Of a stretch of DNA of 47,198 nt, positions 17,311-25,444 are shown piece after piece (the stretch's first letter is position 1; every line of letters begins with the position of its first letter). Made by a program: the position numbers and the translations under genes. Source of the stretch: Hymenobacter aranciens (GTDB lineage Bacteria; Bacteroidota; Bacteroidia; Cytophagales; Hymenobacteraceae); assembly GCF_030580865.1 (NCBI RefSeq), contig NZ_JAUQSY010000026.1, positions 1 through 47,198 on the forward strand, given 5' to 3'. Below the pieces are notes generated by a model that was given only the letters and a program-made list of their open reading frames with translations, had not been told where the DNA came from and searched no databases.

Positions 17311-17862
17311 CTCGCGCCAACGCTGCGGCAGCCCTGCCTCCCGGGCCAGCGGCGCGGCGCCTGACTGCCACAGCGCCGCGAGCACCGTATTGGCCGTGTC
17401 GGCCAGCTCCAGGTGGTAGTCTTCGTGCAGCTTGGCGGCTTGTTTCAGGGCCTCGTGGGTGCGCCTGGTGAGGTGTTGGAGCAGGGGCTGGCTGGGGCCG
17501 TGCAGGCGGGCTACCAGGGCGGGCTGGTGCTGAAAGACGTTGTGCAGCAGGCGCAAACTTAGTTCGACTTCGCCGAAGGCATCATCCGTGATTTTAGCGT
17601 GATAGGTCAGCCGGGCCTGGAGCTGGCGCAGAATAACCAGCAGGTCGTTGGGCGACTGGTGGTAACCGCGCACGGGGTCATCCACGAGAGTGCGCAGCGC
17701 GTGGCGGCGGGTGGCCAGGGCCTCGGGGCCTTCGAGCAGGCGGTAGGCGAGTTGTTCCACCAGCACGGCATCCTGGGCTACGAGGCGGGTCAGGAGCTGG
17801 TCTTTTTCCTTTGGCGGCAGCTGGAGCAGGGCGCGGCGCAGGTCGGGGGAGAGGGCGGGCAT
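17308..17862 (-). CDS. Helical cytoplasmic protein, unknown function
   Basis: 184-aa protein without signal or membrane segment; predicted almost entirely helical (LSPDLRRALLQLPPKEKDQLL opening, many Leu/Ala/His, a run HEDYHLELADTANTVLAAL near the end). I do not recognise a family. It is the second gene of an apparent operon with the membrane protein at 17872, 9 bp upstream. Its stop codon lies inside a heptamer tandem repeat, so the final residue(s) may vary between strains. Confidence 0.75.
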   Translation of the reverse strand: MPALSPDLRRALLQLPPKEKDQLLTRLVAQDAVLVEQLAYRLLEGPEALATRRHALRTLVDDPVRGYHQSPNDLLVILRQLQARLTYHAKITDDAFGEVELSLRLLHNVFQHQPALVARLHGPSQPLLQHLTRRTHEALKQAAKLHEDYHLELADTANTVLAALWQSGAAPLAREAGLPQRWRE

Positions 17863-17871
17863 GAAAGCAAA

Positions 17872-18429
17872 TTACTCGGAGTAAGCTGGGTGGTGCCGAC
17901 GCCGGTAGAAGGGAGTGCGGCTGTAATCGTTGGGGGCAATGGTGATGGCGTAAAATGTTGTATTGCCTTTCCGATGGTCAATCCAATATTTTTTTACGTT
18001 CTCGCGGTTCATCAGGTCCAGCGTAAATATAAGCTGTTCGTAACGAGCCCGGGGCGTGAAATGCACGCGTACCCCGCCGCTGTGCCAGGTGTCGGCCACC
18101 ATGTTACGAACGGCTGTCGTCAATCGCAGCTGTTCGCGACGGTTAGCCGCCGGGTCGCTGCTGAAGTAGCTGTTGTGCCAGGGCCGAAACCGTTCCAGCT
18201 GATAACGGCTGAGCAGCTGCGAAGGCGCGCGAAAGTCCCATTCATCGTCAGGGTGCAGTAAGGGCATCTTTAGTTGCAGCACTGATTGGAGACGCAAGAC
18301 ATGCGGCGAAGCCAACAGTCCCAGGCAGCTCACCAGCACGCCTCCCGCCAGCGCCAGCAGCCCCGGCGGCAACAACAACCGCCGCCGGTGCCGGCGCGGC
18401 AGGTACAAAGCGGCGGTGAGAGTAGCCAT
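17872..18429 (-). CDS. Single-pass membrane protein, possibly ExbD-like
   Basis: 185-aa protein with a basic N-terminus (PRRHRRR), one hydrophobic helix at about residues 18-40, and a soluble domain predicted outside the cytoplasm. The layout (short cytoplasmic tail, one helix, compact periplasmic alpha/beta domain) and the segment YEQLIFTLDLMNRENVKKYW recall the helix-strand region of ExbD-type proteins; this is a weak inference. It is first in a two-gene operon with the helical protein downstream. No ExbB partner is nearby. Confidence 0.7.
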   Translation of the reverse strand: MATLTAALYLPRRHRRRLLLPPGLLALAGGVLVSCLGLLASPHVLRLQSVLQLKMPLLHPDDEWDFRAPSQLLSRYQLERFRPWHNSYFSSDPAANRREQLRLTTAVRNMVADTWHSGGVRVHFTPRARYEQLIFTLDLMNRENVKKYWIDHRKGNTTFYAITIAPNDYSRTPFYRRRHHPAYSE

Positions 18430-18458
18430 AGGAGAGCAGGATGGATGGTAGCAGACAA

Positions 18459-18509
18459 CGCTGCCCGAGACTGCTTATTGCCATGGAATAAGTCGGGCAG
18501 CGCTGCCCA
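18459..18509. repeat. Short inverted repeat between genes
   Basis: CGCTGCCCGA (18459-18468) pairs with TCGGGCAGCG (18493-18502), which overlaps a 14-bp perfect palindrome GGGCAGCGCTGCCC (18496-18509). It lies after the sugar dehydrogenase stop on the minus strand but has no T-run. Confidence 0.5.
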
Positions 18510-18523
18510 AGCTACGGCCCGCT

Positions 18524-19732
18524 TTAATTGCGCTTTTTCGGCGCGGGCTTGCTGCCAGCATAAGCAATGCGGTAAATCACCCCGTTATCGTCGTCGCTCA
18601 CCAGCAGCGAGCCGTCGGGGTGCTGCACGATGCTGCAGGGGCGACCGAACTCCGACTTGTCGCCCTCCACCAGGAAGCCGGTCACAAAATCCTCGAACCG
18701 CTCGGGCTGGCCCTGGGCGTTGCAGTGAATGCGCACGATTTTGTAGCCCGCCGGCTGGGCGCGGTTCCAGGAGCCGTGCATGGTGGCGAAGGCATCGTTG
18801 CGGTAGTCGGCAGGCAGGGCGGCCGAGCGGTTGAACACCAGCCCCAGCGGGGCCGAGTGGGCTTTGTAGAGCAGCAGCGGGCGCACGCACTTGGCGTCGA
18901 ACTCGGCGTAGCTTTCGCCGCTCTTGGGCTTGTTGGCGGGGTAGGGCTGGCCGTCGGCGATGATGGAGGGCCAGCCGTAATTGGCGCCCTCGCGAATCTG
19001 GTTCAGTTCCTCCATCTGGGCCTCGTCGCCGAGCCAGTCGATGCCGTGGTCGAGGCCGAACAGCTGGCCCGTGGCCGGGTGCCAGTCGAAGCCGATGGTG
19101 TTGCGCAGGCCGCGGGCAAACACGCGCCGACCGGAGCCGTCGGGCTTGAGCTGCAAGAGGGTGGCGTTTTCGGGGTTGTCTTCGTCGCAGGCGTTGCAGG
19201 TGCTGCCCACCGAGAGGTAGAGCAGCCCGTCGGGGCCAAACTGCAGGGTCCGGTTGGCGTGCTGGCCGGCGTCGGGCAGGTCTTTGTAAAGGGTTTTGAG
19301 CTCGCCCAGCGTGCCGTCGGGCTTCACGTCGGCCACGTACACTTCGCGGATGGCGGCTAGGTAGAGCTTGCCATCCTTCAGGGCCAGGCCGTGGAGGTGC
19401 GGGCGCTGGGTTACCTGCTTGATGAGCTCGGCTTTACCGTCCTTGTTGGCATCGCGCAGCAGCGTCACGGTTCCCTTCACGCGGTTGCTCACGTAGAGGT
19501 CGCCGTTGGGGGCCAGGGCCAGCATGCGGGGCATATCGAGGCCCTCGGCGAAGGGGCTGATGGTGAAGCCGGCCGGCACCTTCAGGCTGGCGATGCGCTC
19601 GGGCGTAGCGGGCAGCTTTTTGGGTAAATAAATGTTGCCCTGCATGTGAAAGGGCGTGGCCTCGGGCGGCACGTTCTGGGCGTGGGCGAGGCAGGGGAGG
19701 AGAGCGGCAAGGAGAGTAGCGCGGAGGAACAT
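18524..19732 (-). CDS. PQQ-type soluble sugar dehydrogenase (sorbosone dehydrogenase-like)
   Basis: 402-aa exported six-bladed beta-propeller of the soluble glucose/sorbosone dehydrogenase family. The start at 19732 (MFLRATLLAALLPCLAHAQ) gives a signal peptide; the upstream codons run into an inverted repeat and are rejected. Family features: LAPNGDLYVSNR, RPHLHGLAL with a candidate catalytic His, QFGPDGLLYLSVGSTCNACDEDNPENA (quoted in parts: LYLSVGSTCNACDE), ARGLRNTIGFDWHP, LDHGIDWLGDE, MHGSWNR and a final GVIYRI blade. The two close cysteines in CNACDE are typical of this subgroup. The actual sugar or alcohol substrate, and whether PQQ is available, cannot be told from the window. Confidence 0.85.
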   Translation of the reverse strand: MFLRATLLAALLPCLAHAQNVPPEATPFHMQGNIYLPKKLPATPERIASLKVPAGFTISPFAEGLDMPRMLALAPNGDLYVSNRVKGTVTLLRDANKDGKAELIKQVTQRPHLHGLALKDGKLYLAAIREVYVADVKPDGTLGELKTLYKDLPDAGQHANRTLQFGPDGLLYLSVGSTCNACDEDNPENATLLQLKPDGSGRRVFARGLRNTIGFDWHPATGQLFGLDHGIDWLGDEAQMEELNQIREGANYGWPSIIADGQPYPANKPKSGESYAEFDAKCVRPLLLYKAHSAPLGLVFNRSAALPADYRNDAFATMHGSWNRAQPAGYKIVRIHCNAQGQPERFEDFVTGFLVEGDKSEFGRPCSIVQHPDGSLLVSDDDNGVIYRIAYAGSKPAPKKRN

Positions 19733-19789
19733 AAAGGCTGGAAAAGAGGAGCCTGTTCTACCGGAAGCGGGCCAGCAGGGTTGCAGAAC

Positions 19790-19966
19790 GACCAACTCCC
19801 CTCCTGCCAAGGAGGGGATGTTTCAGCGCAGCTGAAACGGGGGTGGTTAGGCCGCCCGCGCCGTCAGCACGACGCAGTAGCTTCTTCGCAAGTCCTGCCG
19901 ACGCCTAACCACCCCAGCCGGGCCTGCGGCCCGGCGTCTCCTCCTTGAAAAGGAGGGGAGTTGGTC
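19790..19966. repeat. Mosaic inverted repeat with two different inner hairpins
   Basis: Outer arms share GACCAACTCCCCTCCT and its complement, and GGGGTGGTTAGGC and its complement, across 19790-19852 and 19904-19966. Inside the left arm is hairpin GTTTCAGC-GCA-GCTGAAAC; at the equivalent place in the right arm is an unrelated hairpin GCCGGGCC-TGC-GGCCCGGC. It ends 3 bp from the DUF2490 gene stop. Confidence 0.9.
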
Positions 19967-19969
19967 ATT

Positions 19970-20896
19970 CTATTCCTCGTCTTCACGGCGCTCGGCAGGC
20001 CGCTCGCTGGGCTCGATAAACGTCAGGTTGTACGTCAGGGCCAGGCGGAAGCCGTTGTTGAACTCGTACACCGGCAGGCCGGTAACCTTATCGGCGCCGC
20101 CATGCAGCCAAATCTGGTTGAGGTACTGCAGCTCTACCTTGAAGTCGCGGTCGAACTGGTAGCCCAGGCCCACCGCCACGCGGTTCTGGTTGAAGGAATT
20201 GGCGCCCACGTTGCGGCCGAAATTGAGAAACACCTCCTCGAAAGCCGAGGCAAACCACTCATTGTCATCCAGCGTGGGGCCCTGCAGCGGGAACGTGAAC
20301 CCGAGCTGGTAGCGAATCCGGTTTTGTCGGCTCCACACGGCCTCGTTGCCGAGCGGGCCGCTGGCCCCCGGGATGCCCACGTAGCGCTGCTCGAGGCGCA
20401 GGCGGTGGCTGAGCAGCAGGTAGCCCACGGCGTCGCTCAGAATGACGTCCTCATAAAAGCGGTGCTCGGGAAAGGTGCCCTGGGCGGCGATGGGGTGGTC
20501 GCCATAGGGGTCGGTTACGCAGTAGGCGTAGCCGCCCCCGATTTTCAGGCGCGGCATAGGTTTGAAGTACAAGCCACCGCGCAGCAGCCACTGCTGCCAG
20601 TCGGCCACGAAGCGCGTGCGCCGGGCCTGGTACTCGGTATGCACTTCCCACTGCGAGCCCAGCTTATGGTCGCCCTGGTATACAAACCAGCCGATGGAAT
20701 TAAAATCGGACACGATGGGCCGGGACGTTTGAGCGCGGGCGCTGAAGCTCAGGATGAGGAAAAAGAATAGGGCCAGCGCGAAGTGGTGGGGCGAACCGAA
20801 GTTCGGCCTACGCCAATTCCGTGCGGGGATTCTAACATCTGCCCGGCCTTTGCCGTTGAGCCAATCCGTGCTGTTTGTAGTTTGTGCTAATGCCAT
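19970..20896 (-). CDS. DUF2490 outer-membrane protein
   Basis: 308-aa predicted outer-membrane beta-barrel. The DUF2490 pattern is visible: a start of the mature part at NSIGWFVYQGDHKLG, alternating aromatic/charged strands (WEVHTEYQARR, LRLEQRYVG, RIRYQLGFTFPL) and VAVGLGYQFDRDFKVELQY. The hydrophobic signal segment LALFFFLILSFSARAQ begins about 40 residues in, an unusually long leader, but no ATG, GTG or TTG exists between it and the ATG at 20896. That ATG overlaps the start of the divergent receptor gene, so the true start is uncertain. Function in the family is unknown. Confidence 0.82.
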   Translation of the reverse strand: MALAQTTNSTDWLNGKGRADVRIPARNWRRPNFGSPHHFALALFFFLILSFSARAQTSRPIVSDFNSIGWFVYQGDHKLGSQWEVHTEYQARRTRFVADWQQWLLRGGLYFKPMPRLKIGGGYAYCVTDPYGDHPIAAQGTFPEHRFYEDVILSDAVGYLLLSHRLRLEQRYVGIPGASGPLGNEAVWSRQNRIRYQLGFTFPLQGPTLDDNEWFASAFEEVFLNFGRNVGANSFNQNRVAVGLGYQFDRDFKVELQYLNQIWLHGGADKVTGLPVYEFNNGFRLALTYNLTFIEPSERPAERREDEE

Positions 20897-22986
20897 TTCG
20901 TTACCTGATTTTAGGGCTGAACCTGGGGCTGTCGTTGCGCCTTTCGGCCCAAACGCGGCCCGTTGCCGATACTGTTCGTAGCGTAAAGCTAGCCGATGCC
21001 ACCGTAGTGGGCTACGGCCAGCAGTTGCCTCTGCGCCGCACCGCCGCCGCCGTGGGCGTCCTTGATGCCCGCGTCATCGAAGGCTTCAACCAAGCCTCGC
21101 TCACCCAGGCCGTGAACACCCTGCCCGGGGTGCGGCTGGAGGAGCGGGCCACGGCCAGCTACCGCCTCAGCGTGCGCGGCAGCACATTGCGCTCACCCTT
21201 CGGGGTGCGCAATGTGAAGGTGTACTACAATGATTTACCCTTCACCGAAGCCAGCGGCAGCACCCCGCTCAACCTGCTCGACCCCGCTACCATCGGCCGC
21301 CTCGAAGTCATTAAAGGCCCGGCGGCCAGCGTGTACGGCGCGGGCACCGGCGGGGCCGTGCTGCTCAGCACCCGCCGCCCCGCGCCGGGCCAGACCGGGG
21401 CCCAGGCCGGCTTCACGGTGGGCAGCTTTGGGCTGCGGCGCTACTCGGTGGCGGCCGAAAGCGGGGGCGCCCACAGCAGCTGGCGCGCCCAGTACGTGCG
21501 CCAGGACCTCGACGGCTACCGCCAGCAAAGCGCCCTGCGCCGCGAAACTGCCATTCTCGACGGCGAGCTGAACCCCAGCGACAAGCAGACGTTCAGCCTG
21601 CACCTGCTCTACACCGACCTCGACTACCAGCTGCCCGGCGGCCTCACCCGCCCGCAGTTTGAGCAGGACCCGCGGCAGGCGCGGCCGGGCACCGCCGCCG
21701 CGCCCGGCACCGTGGCCCAGCGGGCGGCCTACCGCTCGCGCACCGTCCTGCTGGGCGGCAGCCACGAGTACCGCTTCACACCGCGCTTCAGCAACAAAAC
21801 CACCGTGTACACTTCCGGCAGCATCGTGCGCACGCCTTACCTGGTCGATTTTGAGCGTAACGCGCTGCTGGGCCTAGGCGGGCGCAGTGTGTTCAACTAC
21901 CAAACCATGCTGGCGGGCCGGGTGCTACGGCTGGCCGCCGGCGTGGAGCTGCAAAGCAGCTTCGAAAGCGCCCGCAACTACACCAACCAAGCCGGCACGC
22001 CCGGCCCCCTGCGCTACGACGACGAAATCCAAACCGGCACCGGTTTCGGCTTCGCGCAGGCCGACTGGGAGCTGCCCGCCGGGTGGCTGCTCACCGCTGG
22101 CGCCAGCTACAACCGCCTGGCCTACCGCATCAACCGCGTGGCCGATGCCACCCAGCCCGGGGGCTACCGCCTCACCCGGGAGTTCCGGCCCGAAGTATCG
22201 CCCCGGCTGGCCGTGCTCAAGGAAATTACGCCCAATGTTTCGGCTTACGCTAGCGTGAGCACCGGCTTCTCCCCGCCCACCGAGGAGGAAATCCGCCCCT
22301 CCGATGGCAGCCTCAACCCCGATTTGCAGGCCGAGCGCGGCATCAGCTACGAGCTGGGAACCCGGGGCCAGCTGCTGGGCCAGCGCCTGCGTTTCGACGT
22401 GGCAATCTACGATTTGGAGCTGCGCAATACCATCGTCACGCGTAGCAATGCGCAGGGCACAGCGCTGTTTTACAACACCGGCGCCACGCGGCAGCTCGGG
22501 GCCGAGGCGGCCGTCAGCGGCTGGCTGTGGCAGCCCCATGCGGTCGATGCCAGTGCAACGAACGCCCCCGGCCTGCGCGCTTGGGCTAGCTACGCCTATA
22601 ACCATTACCGCTTTCGCACCTACCAGCCGGGCGACACCGATTACAGCGGCAACCGCCTCACTGGCACCGCACCGCACACGCTCAGCGCCGGGCTCGATTT
22701 CAACACCGCTCCAGGCTTCTACCTCAACCCCGCGCTGGCTCACCAGGCCCGGTTGCCGCTCAACGACGCCAACACCGCCTACGCCGCCGGCTACTGGACC
22801 TTCGCCACGCGGGCGGGCTGGCGCCATACTCTGCACCACCTGACGCTGGACGTATTTGCCGGTATCGAAAACGCCACCGACCGCCGCTACAGCCTCGGTA
22901 ATGACCTCAATGCCTTCGGCGGACGCTACTTCCAGCCCGCGCCGGGCCGCAATTACTACGGGGGGCTGAGCCTGGGTTGGCGCTAA
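20890..22986 (+). CDS. TonB-dependent outer-membrane receptor
   Basis: 699-aa class receptor (the ATG at 20890 is preferred over a GTG two codons earlier). Signal peptide YLILGLNLGLSLRLSAQ; plug domain about residues 30-150 with LTQAVNTLPGVRLEERA, LSVRGSTLRSPFGVRNVKVY and RLEVIKGPAASVYGAGTGGA; then a 22-strand-type barrel. It has no carboxypeptidase-like N-terminal extension, so it is a siderophore, cofactor or metal receptor type rather than SusC. The last residues GLSLGWR replace the usual terminal Phe. No SusD or periplasmic binding gene is beside it. The ligand is unknown. Confidence 0.92.
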   Translation: MPFRYLILGLNLGLSLRLSAQTRPVADTVRSVKLADATVVGYGQQLPLRRTAAAVGVLDARVIEGFNQASLTQAVNTLPGVRLEERATASYRLSVRGSTLRSPFGVRNVKVYYNDLPFTEASGSTPLNLLDPATIGRLEVIKGPAASVYGAGTGGAVLLSTRRPAPGQTGAQAGFTVGSFGLRRYSVAAESGGAHSSWRAQYVRQDLDGYRQQSALRRETAILDGELNPSDKQTFSLHLLYTDLDYQLPGGLTRPQFEQDPRQARPGTAAAPGTVAQRAAYRSRTVLLGGSHEYRFTPRFSNKTTVYTSGSIVRTPYLVDFERNALLGLGGRSVFNYQTMLAGRVLRLAAGVELQSSFESARNYTNQAGTPGPLRYDDEIQTGTGFGFAQADWELPAGWLLTAGASYNRLAYRINRVADATQPGGYRLTREFRPEVSPRLAVLKEITPNVSAYASVSTGFSPPTEEEIRPSDGSLNPDLQAERGISYELGTRGQLLGQRLRFDVAIYDLELRNTIVTRSNAQGTALFYNTGATRQLGAEAAVSGWLWQPHAVDASATNAPGLRAWASYAYNHYRFRTYQPGDTDYSGNRLTGTAPHTLSAGLDFNTAPGFYLNPALAHQARLPLNDANTAYAAGYWTFATRAGWRHTLHHLTLDVFAGIENATDRRYSLGNDLNAFGGRYFQPAPGRNYYGGLSLGWR

Positions 22987-23351
22987 GCAGCGTCGTTCGG
23001 ACTGGCTTGGGCTGCGGGCTCCTCCACTCCAGCCGCCACAGCGAGCGGAGCTTTAAACCAAAACTTGAAGAACACCAGCATGCCGCTTAGCGCCAGCGTA
23101 GTGGAGTTGGCAATAATGACCGGCAGGTCGTGCCGCCGCAGGCCGTAAATAAGCCACAGCAGGGCCGCCGACGAGATGAGTAGCAGCATGGGCAGCGCCA
23201 AGCCAGCAGCTGATTTTGACTTCCAGGTTTGCCACACCTGCGGGGCGTAGGCAATAGTAGAAAGCGTAGCGGCGACCAGGCCGATGATGGAATCCAGCAA
23301 TAGAATAAGGGTCAGTGGGAAGAAAGGCCGCTTGCCTGGCTCAGCCAGCAA
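22983..23351 (-). CDS. SemiSWEET sugar transporter (PQ-loop)
   Basis: 122-aa membrane protein with one three-helix bundle, as in bacterial SemiSWEETs that dimerise to carry sugars. The hallmark PQ motif is in TIAYAPQVWQTWKSKSAAGL, followed by LLLISSAALLWLIYGL and LPVIIANSTTLALSGMLVFFKF. Its stop codon overlaps the stop of the convergent receptor gene by 3 bp. It has a 30-residue non-conserved tail rich in Ala and acidic residues, and a somewhat long N-terminus. Only one Met precedes the first helix, so the start is kept. Confidence 0.88.
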   Translation of the reverse strand: MLAEPGKRPFFPLTLILLLDSIIGLVAATLSTIAYAPQVWQTWKSKSAAGLALPMLLLISSAALLWLIYGLRRHDLPVIIANSTTLALSGMLVFFKFWFKAPLAVAAGVEEPAAQASPNDAA

Positions 23352-23446
23352 CGGTACTCCGGCAAACGATAATTGTGCCGTTACTGTTCGGGTTTGATTG
23401 GTAAAATAATGATAGTTAAAGTTTTATTACAGGTTTGGCAGGTGCT

Positions 23447-23462
23447 TCCGGGCTAGCCCGGA
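23447..23462. promoter_or_regulatory. 16-bp perfect palindrome upstream of the barrel gene
   Basis: TCCGGGCTAGCCCGGA, 24 bp before the putative -33 region of the gene at 23614. Could be an operator; no regulator is adjacent. Confidence 0.35.
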
Positions 23463-23485
23463 GATGAAAATACGGGGTGGCACGG

Positions 23486-23518
23486 ATTGACGGCGGGTAA
23501 GCCGGGCAAATACCTTTG
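23486..23518 (+). promoter_or_regulatory. Promoter of the beta-barrel gene
   Basis: TACCTTTG (23511-23518) is an exact -7 box; TTG (23487-23489) sits 21 bp upstream as a -33 element. Implies a leader of about 90 nt. Confidence 0.6.
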
Positions 23519-23613
23519 TCGTGTTCCCAAGGCAGACTTAAAGCTTCGGATAGTCGGATGCCAATAGTTTGCTGAGTGCGCAGTCTTCAACACCATTTTT
23601 TTCCAACTCCGTC

Positions 23614-24237
23614 ATGAAACACGTTTTCCCAACTCTCCTCTCGCTGGCCGTGCTGGCTGGTATTCCGCTCGCTTCGCAGGCTTCCGGCTCTGGGAGCGAA
23701 GGCGGCTCGGTGGGCCTCACGGCTCCCAAAACCATTAAGGCCAAATCGGTTGCCGATGGTCCTTTCGGTGAAGGCACCAACGTGCTAAACCTGGGCATCG
23801 GCTTCGGGGCAGTGTATAGCTACGCCGGCACGGTCGATGCCTCGCCGGCGTTCAGCGCTTCGTTTGAGCACGGTTTCAAACAGGTAGGCCCCGGCGTAAT
23901 CGGTATTGGCGGCCTGGTGGGCTACCAGAGCACCAGCTCCGACCTGGGGTACGGCACCAAATTCAAGTCGTCGGACCTGGCCATTGCGGTGCGTGGCGCC
24001 TATCACTACCCCGTCACCGACGCTTTTGATGCCTATGCGGGGCTCGGGCTGGGTTTTCGCTCTATTTCCTACGAGGTGGAAGGCAGCTCGTCGTTGATTG
24101 CCGTGGCCGACTACAAAGGCTTCTACTCCGGCTACTTCATCGGTGGCCGCTATTTCTTCACAGACAAAATCGGCGCCTTCGGCGAGCTGGGCTACGACCA
24201 GGCGCTGCTCAAAGTGGGCCTGTCGGTGAAGTTCTAA
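23614..24237 (+). CDS. Outer-membrane beta-barrel protein
   Basis: 207-aa exported small barrel of the OmpA-N/OmpW-like kind. The ATG at 23614 opens a clear signal peptide (HVFPTLLSLAVLAGIPLASQA). Alternating strands include VLNLGIGFGAVYSY, GVIGIGGLVGYQS, LAIAVRGAYHYPV, FDAYAGLGLGFRSISYEV and KIGAFGELGYD, and the chain ends in Phe (VGLSVKF), as expected for assembly by the Bam complex. About eight strands are predicted. It has its own promoter and a strong terminator, so it is a single-gene unit, perhaps abundantly expressed. Confidence 0.85.
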   Translation: MKHVFPTLLSLAVLAGIPLASQASGSGSEGGSVGLTAPKTIKAKSVADGPFGEGTNVLNLGIGFGAVYSYAGTVDASPAFSASFEHGFKQVGPGVIGIGGLVGYQSTSSDLGYGTKFKSSDLAIAVRGAYHYPVTDAFDAYAGLGLGFRSISYEVEGSSSLIAVADYKGFYSGYFIGGRYFFTDKIGAFGELGYDQALLKVGLSVKF

Positions 24238-24254
24238 ACGCGGATTTTCCTTTA

Positions 24255-24294
24255 CGCAAAAGGCCCTCCGCTGTGCAGCGGAGGGCCTTTTGCG
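24255..24294. terminator. Bidirectional terminator
   Basis: Perfect 19-bp stem CGCAAAAGGCCCTCCGCTG and its complement around a 2-nt centre, with A-run on one side and T-run on the other; serves the convergent genes ending at 24237 and 24310. Confidence 0.9.
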
Positions 24295-24309
24295 TACTAT
24301 CTGAATGTA

Positions 24310-24573
24310 TTACTGCAGTTCCGGCAGCGTGTAGTTATTGTCGCTCGGGTCGGTAAGCTCGCGGGGCAGGTTTTCGTCGCTGGCGGGGGCGGGGCCGGTT
24401 TTAGTCATGGCCTCGGTGTCCATGCGCAGGGAGTCGTCCATTTGGTCGGCGTCCTGCTGGCCGTCGTTTTCAGGGTCGAGCGTCTGGCCGTGGGTGGTGG
24501 CGTCGAGCATGGGCGTCGAGGCCCCGTCTTCGCGGTTGTTTTCGGCGGCGGGGTCGGGCTGTTGGGTAGCCAT
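24310..24573 (-). CDS. Disordered acidic protein, unknown function
   Basis: 87-aa highly hydrophilic protein rich in Asp, Glu, Asn, Gln, Pro and Thr with no hydrophobic core (for example DPENDGQQDADQMDDSLRMD). It is almost certainly intrinsically disordered. It lies 21 bp downstream of another disordered protein gene and is probably cotranscribed with it. Such hydrophilins often respond to desiccation or osmotic stress, but that role is inferred only from composition. Confidence 0.7.
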   Translation of the reverse strand: MATQQPDPAAENNREDGASTPMLDATTHGQTLDPENDGQQDADQMDDSLRMDTEAMTKTGPAPASDENLPRELTDPSDNNYTLPELQ

Positions 24574-24594
24574 AAGAATCGGATAGAAAAAAGG

Positions 24595-25011
24595 TTACGG
24601 GTTGGTTTTGTCGATGTCGACGCCGGGGGCGGCCGGGTCGTGGCCGCTGCCGTAGCGCGGGTCGTCGTCGGCCCAGGCGGCGCGCTGCACGTCGGCGTCT
24701 TTATCCTGGGCGGCGCGCACGGCGGCGGGGTCCTGGTTTTGCTCTACGTGGCCGGGCTGCTCCTGGGGGTCGGCGGCTTCGGCTTCGGGCGAGTAGTCCT
24801 CGGTGCCGGTGCGGGTAGGCTTGCGAAACTCGCTGAATTCGTCGGGATTGTCGTTGTGGCCGCTGTTGTTGGCCGGGGCCGCATTGGTGGGCTGGGCGTG
24901 GCCGAAGTCGCCGTACTGCGGCGTATCGGTCGTTTTGGACGTCGGGTGAGCTTGCTCGGCGCGGGCCTGCTGGTCGGCCGGGCGCTGGTCAGATGATTGG
25001 GTGGTGCTCAT
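24595..25011 (-). CDS. Disordered hydrophilic protein, unknown function
   Basis: 138-aa protein from the ATG at 25011. It is dominated by Gln, Asn, Asp, Pro, Ala and Gly with scattered His and no predicted fold (SSDQRPADQQARAEQAHP; YGDFGHAQPTNAAPANNSGH). It heads a two-gene operon with the smaller acidic protein. The two proteins share composition but no clear sequence repeat. Divergent from a small GNAT gene across 113 bp. Possible stress-protection role, unproven. Confidence 0.7.
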   Translation of the reverse strand: MSTTQSSDQRPADQQARAEQAHPTSKTTDTPQYGDFGHAQPTNAAPANNSGHNDNPDEFSEFRKPTRTGTEDYSPEAEAADPQEQPGHVEQNQDPAAVRAAQDKDADVQRAAWADDDPRYGSGHDPAAPGVDIDKTNP

Positions 25012-25124
25012 GAGGAAGGGAAATGAAAGAAAAAACATTCGGGCGCTGCCCGGTTTTGTGCTTACGCAGTTAGGCGCGGCCGGTTGTTCGGGCCGCGCTG
25101 CCCGGTTTATTTCTCTTCAATCCC

Positions 25125-25400
25125 ATGGCTATCCAACACAACCCCACCGACCAGGAATTCACCACCACCCGCGACAGATACGACGCCGAGCTGGCCTACG
25201 CCCGGCCCGCCGATGGTGTCATCGACTTCACCCACACCTACGTAGATGAAAATCTGCGTGGCCAGGGCGTAGCTGAAGAGCTGGCCCGCACCGCGCTGGC
25301 CTACGCCCGCGAGCATCACCTGAAAGTGCGCACTACCTGCAAGTTTATGGCCGGCTTCGTCAAGCGCCACCACGACGAGTACGCTGACCTGCTGGCCTAA
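25125..25400 (+). CDS. Small GNAT-like N-acetyltransferase (YjdJ type)
   Basis: 91-aa short acetyltransferase-fold protein. The acetyl-CoA loop appears as VDENLRGQGVAEELARTAL, the RGQG(V/I)A signature, after strand GVIDFTHTYV, and ends in CKFMAGFVKRHHDEYADL, matching the YjdJ/Gcn5-related short family. Substrate unknown in this family. A possible hairpin follows at 25445-25480. Confidence 0.9.
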   Translation: MAIQHNPTDQEFTTTRDRYDAELAYARPADGVIDFTHTYVDENLRGQGVAEELARTALAYAREHHLKVRTTCKFMAGFVKRHHDEYADLLA

Positions 25401-25444
25401 GCCGCCAGCCGCTGCTCCTTGCAGCGGGTCAGTATCGACTTCGT

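Noticed and set aside
20890..22986. Receptor as a SusC-type polysaccharide transporter
   Set aside because: No N-terminal carboxypeptidase-like domain, too short, and no SusD neighbour.
24241..24300. Palindrome at 24255-24294 as another mobile inverted repeat
   Set aside because: Stem, short loop, A-run and T-run between convergent genes are fully explained by a bidirectional terminator.
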